A DNA stretch of 37,536 nucleotides from an uncultured Bacilli bacterium. GTDB lineage: Bacteria > Bacillota_I > Bacilli_A > RF39 > UBA660. Of this stretch, positions 31,858 to 37,536 are shown one piece after another. The stretch's first letter is position 1; every line of letters starts with the position of its first letter. The notes beneath the pieces were generated by a model. That model worked only from the letters and a program-made list of their open reading frames with translations, had not been told where the DNA came from and made no database searches. The stretch spans positions 1 to 37,536 of the forward strand of contig CAJUKB010000001.1 of the NCBI GenBank assembly GCA_910587325.1, written 5' to 3'. Both the position numbers and the translations under genes were made by a program.

Positions 31858-32952
31858 TTAAAATCCATCGTGGTTTCTTAAGAATGGTGGGATATCATAT
31901 TCGGAATCCATATCATCTGTATATCTGCTTTGTCTTTTTTGTTCACGATTTGTATACCCTGAATCTTCGTCGTTTGGAACAGGTTCTTTTTTTGCACCAT
32001 CAAATCCTGTTGCAATAACAGTTACAATCACTTCGTCTGTTAGGTTTGCATTTGGAATCGCACCAAAGATAATATTGATATCGTTATTGGCAGCAGAACG
32101 AACCGTTTCTACCGCATCTTCAATTTCGAAAAGCGTTAAAGATTCTCCGCCGGTAATATTGATAATCGCATCGGTTGCTCCTTCAATCGTCGTTTCTAAT
32201 AATGCACTCGATACAGCTTGCTCAGCAGCATCAATTGCCCGATTTTCGCCAACTCCCATACCAATACCAATTAAAGCAGTCCCTGAGTTTTCCATAACGG
32301 TTTTTACATCTGCAAAATCTAGGTTGATAATTCCGGTTACTGCAATTAAATCAGAAATAGATTGAACACCTCTATGTAAAACATTATCTACTTCTTTAAA
32401 GGCATCTTGGAAAGATGTTGTTTTATCAATAATATCTCGTAAACGATCATTTGGAATGATAATTAATGTATCGACATGTTTTCTTAATTCTTCTACACCA
32501 ACTAAAGCATGTTCCATTCTTCGCTTTCCTTCAAAACGGAAAGGTTTTGTTACAATTCCAACAGTTAAAGCTCCTAAATCTTGGGCAATTTCAGCAATAA
32601 CAGGAGCTGCACCTGTACCAGTTCCTCCACCAAGACCACATGCAATAAAGACCATATCTGCACCACGAATCGCTTCTTCAATTTCCGCTTTACTTTCTAA
32701 TGCTGCTTCACGTCCTACTTCCGGGTTAGAACCTGCACCACGTCCACCGGTAATGTTTTCACCAATTTGAATCTTATGTTCCGCTTTTGATGCATCTAGC
32801 ACTTGTTTGTCGGTATTGACAACGTAGAACTCTACACCTTGTACGCCTTCCTCAATCATTCGGTTTACTGCGTTACAACCGCCACCACCTGCACCAAATA
32901 CTTTAATTTTGGCAATTGGATTTATTTTAAGTCCATTACTAATTCCTTCCAT
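31858..32952 (-). CDS. ftsZ: cell division protein FtsZ
   Basis: 364 residues. Tubulin-like GTPase: GAGGGGCNAVNRM, signature CGLGGGTGTGAAPVIAE, T7 loop NLDFADVK. The C-terminal partner-binding peptide is present (YDIPPFLRNH). Forms the Z-ring, tethered by FtsA, whose gene is 12 bases upstream. Confidence 0.98.
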   Translation of the reverse strand: MEGISNGLKINPIAKIKVFGAGGGGCNAVNRMIEEGVQGVEFYVVNTDKQVLDASKAEHKIQIGENITGGRGAGSNPEVGREAALESKAEIEEAIRGADMVFIACGLGGGTGTGAAPVIAEIAQDLGALTVGIVTKPFRFEGKRRMEHALVGVEELRKHVDTLIIIPNDRLRDIIDKTTSFQDAFKEVDNVLHRGVQSISDLIAVTGIINLDFADVKTVMENSGTALIGIGMGVGENRAIDAAEQAVSSALLETTIEGATDAIINITGGESLTLFEIEDAVETVRSAANNDINIIFGAIPNANLTDEVIVTVIATGFDGAKKEPVPNDEDSGYTNREQKRQSRYTDDMDSEYDIPPFLRNHDGF

Positions 32953-32964
32953 AGTACACTCTCC

Positions 32965-34209
32965 TTAATTATCAAAAAAATATCCAAATAATTTTCCTAA
33001 CACCGAATTATCCGATATATTTATTTTTCTGTGTTTTCCACTTAATTCTTCTAACTCTTCTAAAGAAAAAATCGAAAAATCTTTTCCTCGTAATCTTAAT
33101 TTACTATCATAATTCTTAATAATACCTAAGCAAGAGGAATACTTATTGTTTCGTACTCCTATTTCATGCATACGCGCAAGTTTAGCACTTCTTCCAAAAA
33201 CACTTTCCAGTGTCAGTAGAAAATCATCCATCTCACTTACGCCGCCCGATACTATTATATAATGAATTTCTTTTTTTGTTAAGTAATTAATTTGTTTTTT
33301 TGCAATATTCAGTATTTCTTCAAGTCGACTCATTATAATTTCACTTAACTCATATTGGTTAATGACAATTTCTTCTCCTAACCTATTTGTAACAGAAATG
33401 GTGCTACTTGCTTGCGCCATACGTTTGTGAGCAAGTCCAAGATTTTCTTTTAAATTTTTAGCATCACTTTTCGTTACCTTATATATAAATGATATATCAT
33501 TATCGATATTTTGTCCACCAATTTCGATTACGGATGTATTCGTTAGCACTCCTTTATTAAATATAGAAACCGTTGTACTCGCATCTCCAATGTTGATAAA
33601 AGCTCCAATTCCACTATCTATTTTTTCATTTTTAAGTGCATAATAGTCACCAATAGAAGATAATGTTGTATCAATCACTTCTACTTCTAACTTCTGAAAA
33701 CAATCAAGTATGGGAGTAATATTTTCTTTTGGAACTAATGTTATCACTGTTTTCACATGTAACTTTTTTGCAAGCATATTTAAAGGATTTTTAACCGGTT
33801 CATTTTCGTTCAATTTAAATCCAGCAGGGACAATATCTACAATTTCATAATTTTCGGGGATCCGATTATAAATAGAAGCTTGCATGGCTCTTACGATATC
33901 AATCCCCCTTACTACTTTATCTTCACTTGTAATCGTCGTACTTCCTTCACTTATCATAAATTCCGCTTGAAAACTTGGAACCGTTATGACTACTTTTCGT
34001 ATCTTTAACCCTAAAATGTCTTCTGCTTTTTTAATCGTTTCTTTGAGAGTAGGAGTAAGCGCTTCTTTGTTTACAACCAAACCATTTTTGATTCCTTTGG
34101 ATTCTGTTTCAGAAACGGCTAAAATATTTGTTTTATTTTTGATAATTTCTGCCACAATCATTTTAATTGTATTAGAACCAATATCGATTCCTGCAATGAT
34201 TTTTCTCAT
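32965..34209 (-). CDS. ftsA: cell division protein FtsA
   Basis: 414 residues, actin-like: phosphate 1 AGIDIGSNTIKMIVAE, phosphate 2 GAFINIGDASTTVSIF, SHS2 insertion with IVDIVPAGFKLNE, and a C-terminal amphipathic helix (VLGKLFGYFFDN) that binds the membrane. Anchors FtsZ. Confidence 0.96.
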   Translation of the reverse strand: MRKIIAGIDIGSNTIKMIVAEIIKNKTNILAVSETESKGIKNGLVVNKEALTPTLKETIKKAEDILGLKIRKVVITVPSFQAEFMISEGSTTITSEDKVVRGIDIVRAMQASIYNRIPENYEIVDIVPAGFKLNENEPVKNPLNMLAKKLHVKTVITLVPKENITPILDCFQKLEVEVIDTTLSSIGDYYALKNEKIDSGIGAFINIGDASTTVSIFNKGVLTNTSVIEIGGQNIDNDISFIYKVTKSDAKNLKENLGLAHKRMAQASSTISVTNRLGEEIVINQYELSEIIMSRLEEILNIAKKQINYLTKKEIHYIIVSGGVSEMDDFLLTLESVFGRSAKLARMHEIGVRNNKYSSCLGIIKNYDSKLRLRGKDFSIFSLEELEELSGKHRKINISDNSVLGKLFGYFFDN

Positions 34210-34279
34210 ACGTATGACTCCTATTTTATTTCTAGTATTATTATAAAAGAATTATCCTAAAAACTCAAGTTATTTACAG

Positions 34280-34305
34280 AAAAAAAGAATAGACTTTCCT
34301 ATTCT
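34280..34305 (-). terminator. terminator after rseP
   Basis: AGAATAG/CTATTCT stem (34286-34292, 34299-34305), six-base loop, then a T-run on the minus strand. Separates the rseP transcript from ftsA. Confidence 0.8.
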
Positions 34306-34307
34306 CT

Positions 34308-35357
34308 TTAAAACAATTTCAATATATCTTGGAACGTAATGTAAATCATTAAAATCATTAATAAAATAAATCCAATGGTATGAAATGCATTTTCTATTTT
34401 TGCGTTTACCGGTCCTCTTTTAATCTTTTCAATTACCATAAATAAAACTCTTCCACCATCAAATGCAGGGAATGGGAGTATATTGATAAATCCTACATTA
34501 ATACTTAAAAAAGCAATAATATATACAATTTGCGATAGTCCAACACTAATAGAATCTCCAACAACTCCATAAATTCCAACAGGTCCTGATAAAGCACTTA
34601 AAGAAATTTTACCGCTAAACAAACTTGTAATCGTAAGCACCATTGAGGACATAATACTATTAAATTTTGCAAAAGCATATTTTATACTTGCTAAAAATCC
34701 GGTATGTTTTGTAGTATCAACACCAAAACCAAATTGCGTGGTTTCACTACCATCCTCATTGGTAATCTTTTTAGGAGTGACTTCATAAGTTTTCTCTTCT
34801 CCATTTGCCTTTTTTACGACAAACTCATAAGTATCATTTTCGCTTTTTCGATATAAAGCAATTTGCAATTTATCCCAAGAAGAAGTTTTAATTCCATTTA
34901 ATTTTACAATTTCGTCTCCGGTTTCAATTCCCGCCATCTCCATAGCAGAGCCTTCCAAAATAGTTCCTACAATTGGTTTGGTTGTCGTCGAGCCCATAAA
35001 TAGTGCCATAAAAAACAATATTACAATGGCTAGTATAAAGTTATTTACAACACCCGCTACTAAAATAATAAGCCTTTGTAACCAAGGTTTATTACACATA
35101 AATTTTTCTTTTGGTGTTTTATCATCATCTTCATAGACTTCCCCTGCCATAGAAACAAATCCACCAATTGGAAAAGCACGAATATTATAATTAATGCCAT
35201 CACGTCCTTTATGAGTATGCACAATTGGACCCATACCAATCGAAAATTCATAGATGAATACTCCAAATTTTTTCGCCCAAATAAAGTGCCCAAATTCATG
35301 TACCAAAATAATAATTCCTAAAATAATAATTAAAACGATTAATGTTAATAACCACAT
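34308..35357 (-). CDS. rseP: site-2 zinc metalloprotease RseP/RasP
   Basis: 349 residues. HEFGH (20-24) zinc motif in the first helix, one PDZ domain (~120-205; EMAGIETGDEIVKLNG) and the third zinc ligand in LPFPAFDGGRVLF. Cleaves membrane anchors such as anti-sigma factors and remnant signal peptides, and takes part in FtsL turnover in B. subtilis. Thirteen bases after cdsA. Confidence 0.95.
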   Translation of the reverse strand: MWLLTLIVLIIILGIIILVHEFGHFIWAKKFGVFIYEFSIGMGPIVHTHKGRDGINYNIRAFPIGGFVSMAGEVYEDDDKTPKEKFMCNKPWLQRLIILVAGVVNNFILAIVILFFMALFMGSTTTKPIVGTILEGSAMEMAGIETGDEIVKLNGIKTSSWDKLQIALYRKSENDTYEFVVKKANGEEKTYEVTPKKITNEDGSETTQFGFGVDTTKHTGFLASIKYAFAKFNSIMSSMVLTITSLFSGKISLSALSGPVGIYGVVGDSISVGLSQIVYIIAFLSINVGFINILPFPAFDGGRVLFMVIEKIKRGPVNAKIENAFHTIGFILLMILMIYITFQDILKLF

Positions 35358-35370
35358 ATTTTTTTCCTCC

Positions 35371-36165
35371 TTACAATAATCCTATTAAAAATATATAACC
35401 AAGTACAATAAATACTAAACTATCTATCCTATCTAGTATTCCACCATGTCCAGGTATAAGTTGACTAAAATCTTTTATTTGATTTTCTCTTTTTATTTTA
35501 CTAAATACCAAATCACCAAGCTGTCCTATAACAGAAAGAAGCATTGAAATAAGTAGTACTTTAGGTAGGGACAAATTCGCTATCACAAAAAGATAAAAGA
35601 TAGTGGAAATTAGTACTCCTATAATAGACCCTCCAATACATCCTTCCCAAGTTTTATTTGGACTAATAATCGGACTAGATTTATGCCGCCCTATCGCTTT
35701 TCCGATAAAATACGCAAACGTATCTGTAAATATTGCAATAAAAATTAAATACACCAAAATCCATACATTCTTCATCCGAAGAAAAATTAAACTTTTACAA
35801 AATAACGCTAAAAATAAAATACTTCCAAATCCATACATTGCTTCATGTGCGGAATACGTATCTTCCTTATAAAATAAACAAGGTATGAAAAGAAGAAGAA
35901 ACGTTAATGCTACAAGTCCTGGATTTATTTCTAAACTTACTAAGTAAGAAATGGGACGCCAAAATATAAGTAGTGATAACAAAATGATACTGCTAATAAA
36001 CATTGTATTTGGAATTTTTTTATGATGTACGTTTAACTCCATAAGTTCTTTTAAAGCAAAAGCCCCCATTATTCCGCATGCTCCAATAAAAGGCATACCC
36101 CCAATCCAAAGAATAGGAATACTTATAGCTAAAATAAGGATGGCTCCTAATATCCGTTTTTTCAT
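35371..36165 (-). CDS. cdsA: phosphatidate cytidylyltransferase
   Basis: 264 residues, about eight helices. The family signature is at the C-terminus: SPNKTWEGCIGGS, QLGDLVFSKIKRENQIKDFSQLIPGHGGILDRIDS. Makes CDP-diacylglycerol, the precursor of phospholipids. In many Firmicutes uppS precedes and dxr follows cdsA; neither is here. Confidence 0.95.
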   Translation of the reverse strand: MKKRILGAILILAISIPILWIGGMPFIGACGIMGAFALKELMELNVHHKKIPNTMFISSIILLSLLIFWRPISYLVSLEINPGLVALTFLLLFIPCLFYKEDTYSAHEAMYGFGSILFLALFCKSLIFLRMKNVWILVYLIFIAIFTDTFAYFIGKAIGRHKSSPIISPNKTWEGCIGGSIIGVLISTIFYLFVIANLSLPKVLLISMLLSVIGQLGDLVFSKIKRENQIKDFSQLIPGHGGILDRIDSLVFIVLGYIFLIGLL

Positions 36166-36221
36166 ATACTAACCTCTTTCTTAAGTATAATGATGGAACA
36201 AAAAAAAGTCAATTTACATTC

Positions 36222-37262
36222 TTAAGTTTCGCAAAAATTAGAATTTAATTTTAACTTTTTATTGCCTATTAAAATTGTATTCGTATTCTTACATTTTAAG
36301 AGATTGTAAGTATCAAATTTATAAAGTTCTTTTTCCTCGTTCTCTTCCGGTACAATATCTCCTACCCACTTTTCAAAAGACAATTTCTTCGTTTCAAGAG
36401 CTAAAATAACATCATAAATAGTATCTTCATCGTATTTTACAAATACTTCATCTAAGCATTCACTATAATACTGATAGTCTCCCACTTTAGTTAATTCTTT
36501 TCTTTTATTTTTACAACTTTTTTCTTCAATAACGTTTATGCTGAATTCGGAAAAATTGTTCAAAGTTTCGATTTTTGCATCGTACATGATAATTTCATTA
36601 TTTTCTTTTTTATAAATTCTACCGGTTACTAAAACATTGTCATAAATTTCGTAATTGCCATACAGTTTTAAATTTCCCTGATTGTTTTTGATTTTTAAAG
36701 TAACGTTTTTGTTAAAGATTAACTCTCCTCCTAAATTGTTTTCTTTTTGTTCATAAGCTTGCAAAGAAATATACTCATTTCCAAACACTTCACTTACTTT
36801 TCCTTTGATTGTTACAAATTTAGAACGATATTTATGATAGTTATTGTTTCCACTATCCAAAAAAGCATTAATTTCTTTAACTTCTAAAGGAAAGTCACAT
36901 ACATAACTTTTTTTATAAAGCCAATCTAATATGGTATTTCCGTTACAATCATAAACACGATACAAAAGGCTATCATAAGTAGCAAAGGTATTATCTGTTC
37001 TATTTTCATAAACAAATATAGGAACACGACCTAAAAAATAAACGCATCCATAATCTATAGCATACATAAAAATAAGTAAAAGAATGGGGACCAATACAAT
37101 TTTTAAACCTTTTCTTTTTTGAAATAATAAAAGTCCAATAGTTAACAATAAAATACCGAAAAGGATAGCAACGATGCGCAATAAGTTATACACATTCAAA
37201 AAAAATGATATTAAAACAAGCAATAAGCCAATAATTTTAAAAAGAAAAGATTTTTTATTCAT
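36222..37262 (-). CDS. membrane protein with exported C-terminal domain, unknown function
   Basis: 346 residues. Three N-terminal helices (residues ~8-27, 29-47, 54-77), then an exported ~260-residue part. The segment SKFVTIKGKVSEVFGNEYISL followed by LVTGRIYKKENNEIIMYDA looks like an OB-fold (tRNA_anti-like). Five cysteines in the exported part may form disulfides. No family is recognised. Its upstream gene ends in a terminator, so it has its own promoter. Confidence 0.7.
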   Translation of the reverse strand: MNKKSFLFKIIGLLLVLISFFLNVYNLLRIVAILFGILLLTIGLLLFQKRKGLKIVLVPILLLIFMYAIDYGCVYFLGRVPIFVYENRTDNTFATYDSLLYRVYDCNGNTILDWLYKKSYVCDFPLEVKEINAFLDSGNNNYHKYRSKFVTIKGKVSEVFGNEYISLQAYEQKENNLGGELIFNKNVTLKIKNNQGNLKLYGNYEIYDNVLVTGRIYKKENNEIIMYDAKIETLNNFSEFSINVIEEKSCKNKRKELTKVGDYQYYSECLDEVFVKYDEDTIYDVILALETKKLSFEKWVGDIVPEENEEKELYKFDTYNLLKCKNTNTILIGNKKLKLNSNFCET

Positions 37263-37312
37263 ATTCTACTCCTATCTAATACTAGTATAACATAAATGCC
37301 CTTTTTCACACG

Positions 37313-37340
37313 AAAAAAGTTAACACATTTGTGTTAACTT
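37313..37340 (-). terminator. terminator of the partial repeat-protein gene
   Basis: AAGTTAACAC/GTGTTAACTT stem with a four-base loop and a six-base T-run on the minus strand. Confidence 0.85.
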
Positions 37341-37354
37341 CAGACTAATTATTT

Positions 37355-37536
37355 TTATCTTCCTTTTCTTCTTTCTATTAATTCTTCTTTTATAAAATCC
37401 GCACAAATTAAATAATTCAAATCAAAATCATCTGGCAAGTTTAAGCCTTCTGCACTTGGTAAGCCACTTAAATACAAAACACCATTCATTGTACTTGGTA
37501 AGACTAAACCTTCTGCACTTGTTAAACCTCTTAAAT
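37355..37536 (-). CDS. C-terminal end of a leucine-rich-type repeat protein (partial)
   Basis: The last 60 codons; the start lies beyond the right edge. Two similar units are visible, GLTSAEGLVLPSTMNGVLYL and GLPSAEGLNLPDDF, giving a repeat of about 20 residues with LxSAEGLxLP, then a charged tail FIKEELIERRKGR. Such units occur in short leucine-rich-like surface or effector proteins of gut Firmicutes. Function unknown. Confidence 0.7.
   Translation of the reverse strand, partial: LRGLTSAEGLVLPSTMNGVLYLSGLPSAEGLNLPDDFDLNYLICADFIKEELIERRKGR

Noticed and set aside
32075..32991. Plus-strand reading frames across ftsZ
   Set aside because: They are the antisense of a strongly coded ftsZ, and show no family features.
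1..37536. tRNA, rRNA, riboswitch or complete insertion sequence
   Set aside because: No cloverleaf, ribosomal segment, known riboswitch core or transposase was found on either strand by reading.

Overview
The window looks like the chromosome of a low-GC, AT-rich, endospore-forming Firmicute of the Bacilli/Erysipelotrichia side. It carries the sporulation sigma factors SigE and SigG, the SigE-processing protease SpoIIGA, a GerA-type germinant receptor operon, SirA, and a YlmC/YmxH protein. The tkt-sirA-yneF group next to a divergent lexA is the same neighbourhood as in Bacillus subtilis. Everything here is read from sequence and family knowledge; no database search was run.

Left part (1-13.5 kb, all minus strand) is accessory. 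It starts with a short rhodanese-like lipoprotein and a decayed tandem duplication of an ORF6N-domain gene, followed by a GNAT acetyltransferase. Next is a Bce/Yxd-type peptide-antibiotic resistance module (response regulator, intramembrane-sensing kinase, ABC ATPase, FtsX-type permease, then VanZ-RDD, YxeA and a DUF5301-like protein), with BceR-type operators ahead of the regulator and ahead of the transporter. It is followed by a DinD remnant, a possible ADP-ribosyltransferase-fold protein, a RhuM protein and a SAM methyltransferase, and ends at the rRNA methyltransferase RlmD.

Middle part (13.5-24.5 kb): the gerKA-gerKC-gerKB operon reads rightward behind a good SigG-type promoter. It converges on a membrane-anchored acidic protein, yneF, sirA, a full-length transketolase homologue that has lost most conserved catalytic residues, a MazG-like protein and a 50-residue membrane protein in the yneA position. 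That last gene is divergent from lexA, and both promoters carry LexA boxes. An unknown gene, a rhomboid protease and a small membrane protein follow.

Right part (24.5-37.5 kb, nearly all minus strand) is the core: rluD, lspA, ylmC, a YhcG nuclease remnant, a HAD phosphatase, dut, sigG, a low-molecular-weight protein tyrosine phosphatase, then sigE-spoIIGA, ftsZ, ftsA, rseP, cdsA, a membrane protein of unknown function, and the end of a repeat protein cut by the window edge. Between sigG and sigE lies about 2 kb not found there in B. subtilis: the phosphatase gene, a zeta-toxin-like kinase, a structured small RNA with its own promoter and terminator, and a candidate type I toxin-antitoxin locus with a 28-residue hydrophobic peptide, convergent promoters and direct repeats.

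The most unusual items are the candidate type I toxin locus with its neighbouring structured RNA, the catalytically degenerate transketolase kept in the sirA operon, and a 17-bp hairpin that buries the sigG ribosome binding site.
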